From assembly GCF_000801105.2 (NCBI RefSeq), contig NC_079512.1, positions 25,995,848 to 26,059,847 on the forward strand: DNA of 64,000 bases, given 5' to 3'. Source of the stretch: Raphanus sativus (taxonomy: Eukaryota; Streptophyta; Magnoliopsida; Brassicales; Brassicaceae). Of the stretch, positions 11,079 to 21,844 are shown piece by piece. A model generated the notes under the pieces. The model was not told the origin of the DNA. It ran no database searches and was given only the letters and a program-made list of their open reading frames with translations. The position numbers were made by a program, and so were the translations under genes. Numbering within the stretch: the stretch's first letter is position 1; each line of letters begins with the position of its first letter.

Positions 11079-13131
11079 TTATCCAAATGGATCAAAATAT
11101 AATTTAGGAGAACACATAAGTGAACTTCCTCCAGCTGTCCCTGATGCCGAGAAGCCCGTTGGTAACTTGATCTTGAATTTTTCTTCATCTCCCTTCACAG
11201 TCCAATCAAAACACTGAACTAATGATCCTATTGTGAGACTCAGCACCAAAGATGCATGAGAAGCTCCCAAACACCCTCGCCTTCCACTCCCAAACGCAAG
11301 ATAATTCACATCCTGACCTTTTAACTCCAACATATACTGCTGGTAATGATAACCCATCTTTCTCTCTGTGTTTTCTTCCACCACAAGAAACCTCTCTGGC
11401 ACAAACTTGTCTGGATCTTTGTATGTCCTCGGATCACGCATTATCCCGTAAGCATTTATAAAGATCTTTGTCCCGGATTTTACATGGTACCCATTGATGT
11501 TCATGTCTCTGTTGCTTTCTCTGCGTAGTAATGGCCCCACTGGATGTAGTCTTAATGTCTCCTTGATAGCTGCTTGCAGGTAAGGAAGCTTCTGCAAGTC
11601 TGATTCTTTGATTAACCGATGAGTGTTTCCTAAAATAGATTTGATCTCTTCTCTGATCTTTGTGAAGATGTCTTGATGGTTTATCAACTCGGTCATTGTC
11701 CATTGTAAAGCTGCAGAAGTCGTGTCTAGGCTCGCCATGAACAACTCCTGTAATGAAGTACACATAAGGTTGCTACTTCTAAAGATTAGCTGGAGAAATT
11801 TTTGATGAAAAGATCTTGCAATTATGAATATTAAATACATTTAGTTTTGCAATAACAAAATATCCTAAAAGTACTATTTAATTATCTAAAATATTTCAAA
11901 CTATTTAAATTATTCGATATTTCATCCGAAAATTTTGAATTGCCCCATATTTTTCCAAAACAAATCCTAATAATCCATTACCCAAATTAACCGAAATTGT
12001 TCGAAAACGAAAACCAGTCCAGAACCAGACTGGATCTGATTTTTTTTTCAGATATTAACTAGTTTCTAACTTTATTATTCTAACTGAATCAAAAGCCGAA
12101 ATAACCAAACCAAAAGCAACCCAAATTATTTAAATAACCGAACAAATCCTAAATTTCTAGATCCGAGAAAACAAATACCAAACTGAAAACCAAAATGCCC
12201 AGTGCTAGTGCTAGATTAGCTGATGGAAAAGTCTTACAAGGATGAAGAATTTGATCTGATTCAGAGTCAGTTTGAGTTCGGCTTTAGGGTCGTTATACGT
12301 GTCCAACAAGATATCTACGATGTCTTTATCTTTCTCTCCATCATTACCGCTCTTACCGTCCTCATAATCCTTCAGTATCTTTTCAACCAACGCATCGTAC
12401 CGCCAAATGGAGGATCTAAGCTTCTTACCATTACCAAACACATCTAGATCTCGCAACGGTCCAAACAGCTCCATGAGCCCTAACCTTGTGGCGCAAGCCA
12501 TGATATCGCTCACGATCCTCCTTATCTCTATAGGAAGATTCGAGTTCTGGCGGCAACGTTTCCCCATAACCATCTTTGATAAGATCTTCGTGGTCAAAGC
12601 AGTAAACTCTAAACCGAGATCACACGCCTCTCCGTTCCTCGACTTCTCAACGAGCGATCTAAGCAAAGCTAACGTCTCCTCTTCTCTTATACCAACAAAA
12701 CGATCGAGCTGATAACCAGCGAACAGCTTAGTCATGCAAAGCTTTTTCATGAACCTCCAGTAAGGTCCATAAGGTGCGTTGAAGAACTCTGCTCCTTTGT
12801 ATACATTGAAATGTCTCGGACCGAAGACGAACTTGGAAGCGAAGTCAGGGTCGTGAGTCTTGAGGATTTGCTTGGCTGTGTCGGAATCTGAGACGACGAG
12901 GACTTGTAGTGATCCGATGCGTATGTTCATGAGAGGACCGTGCGTTTGAGATAAGGCTTGTAGAGATCGTGGAAGGCTTGAACGGAGGAGATGCATGTGA
13001 CCGAGAATGGGAAGGGCTCTTGGTCCTGGAGGAAGTCCACGGCGTGTGGAGGAGGTGAAGAGTCTTTGGAGAAGGAAGATTGTAATTAATGTGAAAAAGA
13101 CATAAGAACATGATGTGTAATTAATATCCAT
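11079..13131 (-). CDS. CYP712A2: Cytochrome P450 CYP712A2
   Basis: Two exons, 12238-13131 (298 codons) and 11079-11747, with a 490-bp phase-0 intron, encode 520 aa. The N-terminus is hydrophobic, followed by the hinge LPPGPRALP. The I-helix carries MASLDTTS (about 302-309), the K-helix ETLR, the PERF region VPERFL, and the haem loop FGSGRRGCLG with Cys about residue 457. The intron sits at the same codon as in CYP93D1, as is usual for A-type P450s. It pairs with CYP93D1 in tandem on the same strand, as At5g06905 and At5g06900 do in Arabidopsis. It should be an ER mono-oxygenase of unknown substrate. The intron is AT-rich and holds AACCGAAA-type low-complexity sequence that may be repeat-derived. 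A TATA-like stretch lies about 40 bases upstream of the ATG. Confidence 0.92.
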
Positions 13132-14558
13132 GTTATGTTTGAAGAAGGAAGATGATAAAACAAGATGTTATATAAAAAGAAACTGTTGCACACAAAAAAA
13201 AACATATAAAAAAGAAACTTGTCTTGTTGCTATGAAGGATATATGAGTACAAGATTCTTGCCATGATAATGACAACAGTGAACTGTTGAGCCGAACCTTC
13301 CACATGAAACAGAGTGTCTCCAACAATGTTAGCTCCTTTTTCGAGTTTGAAACCTTCTACTTCAGCAAGTGTGATTCACCACGCTGACTTTACCTACTTT
13401 ACTTTGTAGTTTGTACGAACCTGAGAACACGCCAGCTTTTAACTATTTTTCTTTTATAAATAAGCATCACTTTTATTATAAACAACTTTTTAGTCCTTTT
13501 TGAATGGACTTTAGATCGGACAGACACACTGAGATGGCTGTTGGATTTAAGTCTGAATCTGATCAGCCGATCTGAATGGTCACGGAGGAAAGCGGTGACG
13601 TAACAATCTGGTATTTGGAATTAAAATACTAGAAAGTAAAATACTATAAATGGTGGTTCTATTTTGCAATAATAAGAGAATAGGGCTCGTTATGGCAAAA
13701 CAGAAAAACATAAGGGGTTTAGCTTGTAATTAGTTCCCGTTAAATTCATCGGGAGAGATTCTTTTCTTTTGGGAACCGGTCGATTAAATAATTTTTTCAG
13801 ACAAAACGACGTCTTATCGGAGATTGGAATTTCAGATCGTGTCTCTCTCTCTGTTTCTTGTTTTCAAGGTGTGTGTGACCCTTTCTTCCTCAAAAGCAAC
13901 CTTCTTTCTAGGGTTTTGCTTTGTTAACTTCAGTCATTTACTCTTCTAACTTTTGTGTGTGTTTGACTTAGAAGCTAACCTAAGTTGACTTAAAACTTAA
14001 TAAAGAGTTCTGCTTCTGCTTCTGATATTTGGATTTTAAACGTTAGTTCTGTTTATGAGATGTTTCTTAGCTTCAATTCATAGCTGCAGCTTCACTTCAC
14101 TGATGTTCGTTGGTTTTTTTTGTAGTTAGTGAACAATGAGTAGAGAACTTGAGTCAACTCGGATGTGAATGAAACACTGACTAGTTTTTTTATTTATTTA
14201 AGAACCAACTAATAACTTGTTCAAAGTGTGTGACTGTGCCTGGTGCTGCTACCTTGTAAGTGTAAGCTGAATGATGCTGAGTGGTTTGGATCTTCATTTA
14301 AAATGTGACTGAATCTGTCTATTGATTACTTAATTGAAGGATGTAACGTATTTGTTGATGAGTTGGCTTTGAACATGTGATAATTAGATACTCTAATTTA
14401 TTAGGATTAGAAGAACTACAAGCTGCATTCTGAGTTTCTAATTTTTTTTCTCTATAACTATTAATTTACCATCTTACTTTGACAGGGTTTACTCCATCTC
14501 GTGTAAATTCTCTGTACCATTATCTAGTAGTAACGTAGATTTGGATGAAAAGAATAGA
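13132..14558. other. Shared upstream region; TGA5 5' UTR with intron
   Basis: CYP712A2 (minus) and TGA5 (plus) diverge from here. A leader exon for TGA5 probably ends at 13868 (CAAG followed by GTGTGTG). The matching acceptor is CAG at 14483-14485, giving a 617-bp intron in the 5' UTR. This is inferred from splice signals only. The rest shows no gene. Confidence 0.5.
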
Positions 14559-16172
14559 ATGGGAGATACTAGTCCAAGAACATCAGGCTCAACAGATGGA
14601 GACATGGATCAAAACAACCTAATGGTTAAGCTTTTGTAATATTTTTGCTTCTTTATTATGCTCATTAAGTTGGCCATAGTTTATTTAAATGAAACTGTGA
14701 TTTCTGCAGTACGATGGAGGGCACGTGGGTGAATCTAGCGACCGTTCAAAGGAGAAACTGGATCAAAAGGTGAAACTACAGACACATTTTTCTAACTAGT
14801 AACAGTTTTGTCTCTCTATTTTAGCCTTTTCACTTATGTTTTTTCTTTTTCCTTGTTAATTTGTAATCAACAGACGGTTCGTAGGCTCGCTCAAAACCGT
14901 GAGGCTGCAAGGAAAAGCAGATTGAGGAAGAAAGTATGCTTATTAATACTTTGTTTCTCAACTTTTCTTTTAATAAGCCTTGGCTATTTGCAAACCGTTG
15001 AGATGTTTGTTGGGGTACTGCACTTTCAGGCATATGTTCAGCAGCTAGAGAACAGCCGGTTGAAGCTAACACAGCTTGAGCAGGAGCTGCAAAGAGCAAG
15101 GCAACAGGTTTAGTTTTACTTTGTTCAGCTCTGTTTGTATAGATGTTTGCTATTTTGCTTACATGAATAGTTTTTAGGGTGTCTTTATCTCAAGCTCTGG
15201 AGACCAATCCCATTCTACTACTGGAAATGGTGAGTCGGTCTGAATCTCTATACAGAGAGTTGTGTTTGGTGCAATCTTTCTATGGTGATGATTAATCAAA
15301 ATCTCATGTACGCTTCTCTGTTATAGGAGCAATGGCGTTTGATGCAGAGTACAGACGGTGGCAGGAAGATAAAAACAGAAAGATGAAGGAGATGAGTTCT
15401 GCTTTGGATTCTCATGCGAGCGAAGCTGAGCTTAGGATAATCGTTGAAGCAGTGTTGGCTCACTACGAGGAGCTTTTCAGGATAAAAAGCAACGCAGCTA
15501 AGAACGATGTCTTCCATTTACTATCAGGGATGTGGAAAACACCTGCTGAGAGATGTTTCTTGTGGCTTGGCGGTTTCCGCTCATCAGACCTTCTCAAGGT
15601 AATACTTAAAGGTGAAACAGTTTTTTTTTTCATTACATCTGATTAATATTTTCAACTTTTTTATTACCAGCTTATAGCGAGTCAGGTGGAGCCATTGACA
15701 GAACAACAGTCACAAGACCTAAACAACTTGCAAGAGTCTTCTCAACAAGCAGAAGATGCATTGTCTCAAGGGATGGACAGCTTACAGCAATCACTCTCTG
15801 AGACTTTATCAAGCGGGACTCTCGGTTCGAGCTCGTCAGGGAACGTAGCTAACTACATGGGTCAGATGGCCATGGCGATGGGGAAGTTAGGTACCCTTGA
15901 AGGATTCATCCGCCAGGTATAACGTTTACAGATTGTGTTGTTGTTATTACATGTTTACTTGTAGTAGTAGTAGTTCTGATAAGAGCCATCTGTTTTTTTT
16001 TTTTTTTTGCGTGTTTGTGTGGCAGGCTGATAACTTGAGGCTACAAACATATCAACAGATGTTAAGAAAGTTAACAACGAGACAATCAGCTAGGGCTCTC
16101 CTAGCGATACATGAGTATTCATTGCGGTTACGTGCTCTTAGCTCTCTATGGCTTGCTAGACCAAGAGAGTGA
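14559..16172 (+). CDS. TGA5: bZIP transcription factor TGA5
   Basis: Eight exons (14559-14624, 14710-14769, 14874-14933, 15030-15107, 15178-15229, 15327-15598, 15671-15916, 16026-16172) give an intact frame of 326 aa, against about 330 in TGA2/5/6. The start MGDTSPRT and the following NNLM match TGA5 (OBF5, At5g06960) better than TGA2 or TGA6, which begin MADTS. The basic region (residues 43-62, QNREAARKSRLRKK) and a short leucine zipper (63-88) bind TGACG motifs as a dimer. The DOG1 domain follows (about 105-320), with the conserved LLSGMWKTPAERCFLW and C-terminal SLWLARPRE. Clade II TGA factors recruit NPR1 in salicylate responses and also drive detoxification genes. Several residues in the first half of the DOG1 domain differ from the usual clade II sequence, for example RRWQEDKNRKMKEM. 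Confidence 0.93.
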
Positions 16173-16543
16173 GACCGTATCATACCAACTATTTAGTCTT
16201 TTTTTTTTACCCTTCAAAGAAGGCCTACAAAATTTGAGAATTTCCCTAAGATTCTTAGCATATTATATGATTTGATGACTTTGAATATCTAGCTCTTGTA
16301 CTATAGTGTATGCTTAGTGTTGTATTGTGTGTTGAGATTATAAAGTTTATTTTTGGAGAAGTACTTGAACATTGATGAGAAGACAAAAGAAGAACATTAT
16401 CCACTCAAATGGCAAACACATGGACCTATGAATGAGTTGCTTTAGATGTGTATCCTAAGCCACGAACTTAAGTTGAAACCTCGAGCTCTCTCCTCCAATT
16501 CCTTCAACTTGCTTTTCTCTCTGTCTTTTTCTCCTTCATTCAC

Positions 16544-17020
16544 AATGGCTTCAGCGAAGTATTACATAGAACGAGAAGAAGACAGTCCCGATGATCCATT
16601 ACAACTGGGGGAACGTGTCATGACATGCCTCTTATGGTAAAAGACATGACTATATTTTTATATATCTTAGTATAGTAGTAGAGATGTTAACTCTTAGAAC
16701 ATTGTTTCTTCGTTCAAGGATGAGGAGGTACCGATGAAGATCTAGTCGAATATAATGGATGAGCCATCTAGAGAAGAAGTTGTGCTGCAGGATCTACAGA
16801 GAGAAAAGTGAGTGTGGTGATCTTGATCTTTTGCCTACAATCTTTGGTTTTAATTTGATCAGTCTTGTAACAACAAACTTGAAATATTTTATTGTTTGAC
16901 TGATGGTACCTGCAACATGAGTAAAGACTCCGTCATCACCATCCTTGATTGTGGATAGGTACAGGAATAAGAAGACTGAATTGGAAACAAACTCAATGGA
17001 CAGAGCAGTAGCTAATCTAA
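16544..17020 (+). pseudogene. Unrecognised gene relic with exon-like pieces
   Basis: A leader rich in CTCTCTC precedes ATG 16544, which opens a 31-residue acidic peptide (KYYIEREEDSPDDPLQLGER) running to a plausible donor near 16636. A second exon-like piece after an AG near 16720 is broken by an in-frame TAG within about ten codons. It later reads DEPSREEVVLQDLQREK and ends at a good donor (GTGAGTG, from about 16809). A third piece near 16961-17016 begins after TGGATAG. I do not recognise the family. In Arabidopsis this place holds At5g06970/At5g06980, but I cannot link either. It may be a dead gene or the start of a poorly predicted one. Confidence 0.35.
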
Positions 17021-17829
17021 CATGAAAAATTTGCTTCCACCAAACAGAGCATCTTCTAACCAAAAGGATAAGAGAAAAAGTTTTAAAACAAACCTCATAA
17101 TCTTCAGAAAACATCTTGTGTATGCTTTGTCTTTAAACATCCCAAGCTTCCGTTTTGATATCTTTATCAATACACTCTTGTCAGCTTCGTGGACTCTGTT
17201 CCTAGATTATTTTACCGAGTGAAAGTACATTACGTTAATGGCCTCACTCAGTGCCTGATCGACCTAAAATTAGTCAAAACAAAAATTCCTTTATTAAATA
17301 TATCCCCAGGAGACACAGAAACATAAGTAAGTGGGAAACAACCTTTGAAACAGCAGCGCAGAGAATTAGTCGCACGACCAAACATACACAACAAAAGGCT
17401 CTTACCACAAAAAAAAAAAAAACTCTAGAGTAACCAACCTATCAGCTCAACCGAAAAAAGACTATGTTTATTGTGACAAAAGTCTTTTTGTCCGAGTGGT
17501 TGCTTGACGAAACTAATATTAAATGTTGTGTTTCGGACCTCAGAAATTACGTGCTTGGCTTCGAAAACCTCTTGATATTAAAAAGAAAACAAAAACATAG
17601 ATTAATCAGAGATATCTCCCGACCATGAACTAAAACCGGCGAAACTGAAATATAATTATACATATCTAAAGAAAAAGTCAATAGACACACGTTTGCTAAC
17701 TAAACAAAGCTTTTTAACTCAACGTGCGTTCCATTACCTTCCAGACATTGTATAAAGATTTGGTCTTTTACTCTTCAACATTTCAAATTTGTGAATAGTT
17801 TCGTTTTTTTTTCCTTCATTCTTCCGTAA
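17021..17829. other. Intergenic and promoter of the MIZ1-like gene
   Basis: A TATA-like TATAAAG at 17751-17757 lies about 75 bases before ATG 17830 and probably sets its start. The rest is AT-rich with an A-run at about 17408. No further gene is seen. Confidence 0.5.
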
Positions 17830-18606
17830 ATGGCAACACCACCGTTAACTCCAAGGATGCTAACCCCAACAACACTATCACCTCTCGGCAGCCCACGCTC
17901 CCAACAAAAAAAATCAACCGCCACCGTAATGCCCGAGATCACGCTCGAGCAACCCTCGAGCAAGACCACCAAATCCCCCGGCTCCAAATCGACGAAACTC
18001 CTCCGCCGCGTCCGCTCCGCCTTCCGCTCCCTCCCGATCATGTCCCCGATGTGCAAGCTCCCCATGGGAGGCGCCCGGCTCCACGAGAACCACGTCCACG
18101 GAGGCACGCGCGTGACCGGTACCCTCTTCGGGTACCGGAAGACGCGCGTGAACCTCGCGGTACAGGAGAACCCTCGCTCTCTTCCCATCCTCCTGCTGGA
18201 GCTGGCCATCCCGACGGGGAAGCTGCTGCAGGACCTCGGGGTCGGGCTGGTGAGGATCGCGCTCGAGTGCGAGAAGAAGCCGAGCGAGAAGACGAAGATA
18301 GTTGACGAGCCGATATGGGCACTGTACTGTAACGGGAAGAAGTCAGGGTACGGGGTTAAGAGAGAGGCCACGGAGGAGGATTTGGTTGTGATGCAGATGC
18401 TTCATGCTGTGTCGATGGGAGCTGGTGTGTTGCCTGTGACGAGTGGCGGGGGAGGAGGAGGAGGAGGGGGAGGAGAAGGAGATTTGACTTATATGAGAGC
18501 GCATTTTGAGAGAGTGATCGGGTCGAGAGACTCGGAGACTTATTACATGATGAACCCTGATGGTAACAGTGGTCCTGAGCTCAGTATTTTCTTCGTTCGG
18601 GTTTAA
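17830..18606 (+). CDS. MIZU-KUSSEI-like (DUF617) protein, At5g06990-like
   Basis: An intronless gene of 258 aa. The C-terminal two thirds is the plant-specific MIZ1/DUF617 domain: GTLFGYRKTRVNLAVQ, then SLPILLLELAIP, GLVRIALECEK, the WALYCNGKKSGYG segment and a final SRDSETYYMMNPDG. MIZ1, the founder, is needed for root hydrotropism; most members have no known role. The first 75 residues are basic and Ser/Pro/Thr-rich, likely disordered. A run of ten glycines at about 210-219 separates two conserved blocks and probably varies by slippage. The stretch 17930-18300 is far richer in GC than its surroundings and produces long antisense reading frames that are not genes. Confidence 0.88.
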   Translation: MATPPLTPRMLTPTTLSPLGSPRSQQKKSTATVMPEITLEQPSSKTTKSPGSKSTKLLRRVRSAFRSLPIMSPMCKLPMGGARLHENHVHGGTRVTGTLFGYRKTRVNLAVQENPRSLPILLLELAIPTGKLLQDLGVGLVRIALECEKKPSEKTKIVDEPIWALYCNGKKSGYGVKREATEEDLVVMQMLHAVSMGAGVLPVTSGGGGGGGGGGEGDLTYMRAHFERVIGSRDSETYYMMNPDGNSGPELSIFFVRV

Positions 18607-19353
18607 CCGTCGTCGTATTAGTGAGTCTCTCATTAATCTTTTTTTAATATGATCTCTTTCATTTTTATTTTTATTTTTGCTTTTTTGAAAGAATTTGGTA
18701 ATCACTCGAAATGATTTAACTGGTGATGTAAAGACATGAATGCATACTTAATGTCGAAGAACGAAAATCAGAGTAGAGATGATCATGTAATTTAATGTAT
18801 ATGAACATCTAAATATCATGGGTGCTTTTAGTTTATTATCACTTCTCCGCACCTAGTCATGAAATGTATTAAGCTTGAAACAATTTTAGATTAGTAACCA
18901 AATGTAAGTGTTATTGATAGTTTGAAGACCGAATGATCCATAAATATTAATTATTTAAAATGTGGGGGATCAAGATGAATGTTTCTGATCTTACCCTAGA
19001 CAATACAAATTTTATTTTTTATAGAAAACTTACACATGAAAGATTTATACTCTTTTGATACATTCAGTTACACCTATATACCGTAACACTTAACAATAAC
19101 AATAAATTATTATTCTTTAAAAACATAATGGCAGGCACACAATGATAGTTTTTTTTTTTTTTTAACAACACACTGATAGTTATTAAAATAAAAACCGACA
19201 AACTAGTATTCACGTTGCTTCACTGTTTTCTTCTTCTGTCTATATAACAACAAAACAACTGCTTATAACTTCTTCTTTTTTTAATACTTACTTCAAATGA
19301 AAGGGCCCCCTCAACACACAAACTTAGAAACGTGAAGACGTGCATAACCTTGT
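18607..19353. other. Intergenic between two convergent genes
   Basis: Holds the 3' flanks of the MIZ1-like gene (plus) and the sulfotransferase (minus). AT-rich, with one short duplicated insertion listed separately. No gene is seen. Confidence 0.5.
19138..19181. repeat. Short T-rich insertion between 13-bp duplications
   Basis: CACAATGATAGTT (19138-19150) and CACACTGATAGTT (19169-19181) agree at 12 of 13 bases. Between them lie 18 bases, fourteen of them a T-run. This looks like a retroposon tail with target duplication, or a fill-in repair of a staggered break. Confidence 0.5.
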
Positions 19354-20448
19354 TCAGCAGTACCTGAAAGTAAGACCAGTTCCAGCTAATTTGTCATCCA
19401 CTAAAGCTGACAATCTCTCAGCTTGTTGAGGCGACAGATAGTTAATCCAGTCACTCACTTCTCCTTTCCTAAACAAGTGCCTATTCTCAAAGTTCTTGAT
19501 CGATTTACCTCCCTTGTTCACCTCCAACTTCTTTAAACTCTCGAAGCTACACAGCTCCGTGATTGCCTTCACAACACCCTTTCCTTCCTCTTCTTCCGTG
19601 AAAGGAATGCCCAAGAAACTTGCTAGCTTCTTCAAGTTAGACTCTATGTCTTGTTTGAGATCTTCGTAACGTAAGAACAAGACTTTATCTGGTCTCTTCA
19701 AGCTCTCTTTCCAGTATCCCAACATGTGTTCCCAGAACGGACCAAAACCTATCACTCCTCGGCAGTACAGATCAAACCCTTCTTCCAACGAGACGGGACT
19801 CACGGACTCCGACTTTATGCTGTTGGTGTAATGCCACGAGGAGATGAACGTGTCTAACGGGTTCCGACATAAGTACACGACCTTAACGCCTGGTTTCTCG
19901 ATGGAATCCTTCAGAGAACCGAAAGGGACGTGGGTGGCAAACGTTCTTGGACTGGCTAGACCGGAGAGATCAGGAACATCTCCGTTCGCGTAAAGCTTGT
20001 ACTCCAAGAAAGGTACTAGGTCATGAGGGTTTGAAGTGAGGAGAGGGTGGTCGGTAGTCGAGGCAACCACCGGATCAAACCGGTCTCGGTTAAGGAGTGT
20101 AAACGTTAAAGCTTTTAGCCATGTTGTACCCGATTTTGGTATGGTTGCAATGACGACGTCGTTTTGGACCGACTTGAAATGTTTTTGGAAGGACATGATA
20201 GCTTGAATCTCCTTGGATTGGCACCAAAACCCTTGGAATAGGTAAAGGTGGCGAGTTCTCCAACCTCTCTCCTTAGGAAGAGACTCCAACATCTCTTGGA
20301 ACTCGTAGCTTAGCCCTTCTTCTTCTTCTCCTTCTTGGCGTTTCGGGTCAAGGCTTTTGCCTTCTTCTTTGAGAAGCTCGAGCTTGTGGCAGACGTTGAA
20401 GTTTGGAATCGCCATTATTGGGATGGTCTTGATGCTTGAGGTAGCCAT
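19354..20448 (-). CDS. ST2A: Cytosolic sulfotransferase ST2A/ST2B-like (12-hydroxyjasmonate sulfotransferase)
   Basis: An intronless gene of 364 aa. It should move sulfate from PAPS to 12-hydroxyjasmonate, removing active jasmonate, in the cytosol. The PAPS 5'-phosphosulfate loop PKSGTTWLKA lies at about 110-119. ATHVPFGS supplies the catalytic His, followed by VVYLCRNPLDTFISSW (3'-phosphate site) and the closing RKGEVSDWINYLSPQQ loop. The long N-terminus and overall sequence match the Arabidopsis tandem pair ST2A (At5g07010) and ST2B (At5g07000). Only one copy is present here, so the choice of A over B is tentative. The upstream region has a G-box and a TGACG motif. The frame is intact and the length is normal. 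Confidence 0.9.
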   Translation of the reverse strand: MATSSIKTIPIMAIPNFNVCHKLELLKEEGKSLDPKRQEGEEEEGLSYEFQEMLESLPKERGWRTRHLYLFQGFWCQSKEIQAIMSFQKHFKSVQNDVVIATIPKSGTTWLKALTFTLLNRDRFDPVVASTTDHPLLTSNPHDLVPFLEYKLYANGDVPDLSGLASPRTFATHVPFGSLKDSIEKPGVKVVYLCRNPLDTFISSWHYTNSIKSESVSPVSLEEGFDLYCRGVIGFGPFWEHMLGYWKESLKRPDKVLFLRYEDLKQDIESNLKKLASFLGIPFTEEEEGKGVVKAITELCSFESLKKLEVNKGGKSIKNFENRHLFRKGEVSDWINYLSPQQAERLSALVDDKLAGTGLTFRYC

Positions 20449-20528
20449 TGCCTTTGTCCTATATATATTTAGAATATGTTTTTTTGTTTTGAATCTTGTT
20501 TGGTATATTTTCCTGAGTTAGTTGGCTG

Positions 20529-20592
20529 TTTATATAATGACGCAAATGCATGAAGATCGGAGCAAGCAGCATGTGTTGTTATCAGGCACGTG
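20529..20592 (-). promoter_or_regulatory. ST2 promoter: TATA box, TGACG motif, G-box
   Basis: Reading towards the gene (minus strand): the G-box CACGTG at 20587-20592, a TGACG site at 20538-20542, and a TATATAAA-type box at 20529-20537, about 85 bases before the ATG. G-boxes are bound by MYC2-type factors in jasmonate responses and TGACG by TGA factors such as the one encoded at 14.6-16.2 kb. Use of these sites is inferred. Confidence 0.5.
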
Positions 20593-20919
20593 AAATAAAC
20601 GGCGTATGTGAATATTAGTTAGGCCCACTCTACTTTTATAGTTTCTAATAAGAGAGTGTTGTGTTCTCTTGGAGTTGGTGTATGTTTGGTTTGCTGCTTT
20701 CTCGTTTGTTTCTGGTCCCAATATTGTCGGCAGACACAACTTTGGACTTTTTTTATTTACTGAAAACAGCCAAACAATGCAACAGTTATCATGTTTACTC
20801 GTTCTCTCCTTATTTATGATTGCTACCATTTATCAACGATTAAACCATGCCGTTTTAAAGGTCAAGGATTAGGTAGCATTCCAACGGCAAAGAACTCAGT
20901 ATTACCCATTTAAATTTTG

Positions 20920-21831
20920 TGTGATCAAAAAAGAAAAACCATTTGGAACGTAAGTATAGTTTCATGGAAAGGAGGAAGAACTTATACGTGAATCGAGTAA
21001 AAAGGGTGAAAAAGAGAGAAGAGAGAGAAGAGAGATAAAGTAAATCTGATTCTAGGTCTGGTGGTCGGTCGCCGCGTGAGCGTGCGTGCCGTCGCCGGAA
21101 CCCGTCCTTTCCTTTAAAGTTTCTGTAGTTTGTGTTCTTTTTTTGGGAGACGAAGGTTTTTACAGCTTCGTCGCTGCCGGTTTTATCTCCGAGATGTGGA
21201 AGTTTCGTCAGTTCCGGCGTCGTCGGCTCTAGTCTCCGGGAGGTAAAGGCTACCACAGTTTTGCGTCGTCGGTTTCGGTTTTCCTAGATCTTTAGGGTTT
21301 ATTTTCGTCCTTTCTTTGTTTTGTTCTTTTGGTTTTATTCTTGCGATTTCCTTTTATTTTCTTTGTTTCAATCTTCGTCGGAGGTCGGTGAAGACCTATG
21401 ACGGGAAGAGTGTTGATGCATGTGAAGCTTCCTTTTGGGTTTTCACGGAGTTTATTGGCGGATGAGATCTCGCCACGGCGATTGAAGCTCTCCGATTTCG
21501 ATCACCCATGAGATTGAAGGCGTTCACGGTGGAGTGAGGTGTCGAATCCGGCGAGGCAGGGTGATTCGATATTGGGACCTCCGGTTTGACGAGTAGTGGT
21601 GGTGACGCGACGGTCCTTGCTACATGTGTCCCTCGACGGCTAGGTTGGTTACACGTGTCTGTGCTTCTTCCTAAACCGATCTGCGAGGCGACCGCGTCTA
21701 GAAACTAGGATTCGTAGAGATGGGTTTAGGCCCAGTTGAGTGGTGTGTGGTGGTCTGGTTTGTAATGGGCTTTGTAATTTGTTTTGGGTTTCAGTCCGTT
21801 ATTTTTTATTAAAAACATTGACGAAAAAAAA
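20920..21831 (+). mobile_element. Sadhu-like non-coding retroposon (912 bp)
   Basis: A 912-bp segment ends in a short A-run (21824-21831) and is flanked by perfect copies of CATTTAAATTTTG (20907-20919 and 21832-21844). It has no long sense reading frame. It is much richer in GC than its flanks and resembles transcript sequence. Size, A-tail, lack of coding and a 13-bp duplication fit Sadhu retroposons, non-autonomous non-LTR elements of about 900 bp known from Arabidopsis. The family name is inferred from structure. The insertion lies about 470 bases upstream of the sulfotransferase ATG, in the opposite orientation. Confidence 0.65.
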
Positions 21832-21844
21832 CATTTAAATTTTG

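Noticed and set aside
18038..18322. Long antisense Arg/Ser-rich frames in the MIZ1-like gene
   Set aside because: Produced by GC-rich codons; the sense frame has clear DUF617 motifs.
20855..21256. 133-codon minus-strand frame
   Set aside because: Overlaps the edge of the Sadhu-like retroposon and has low-complexity composition without any motif.
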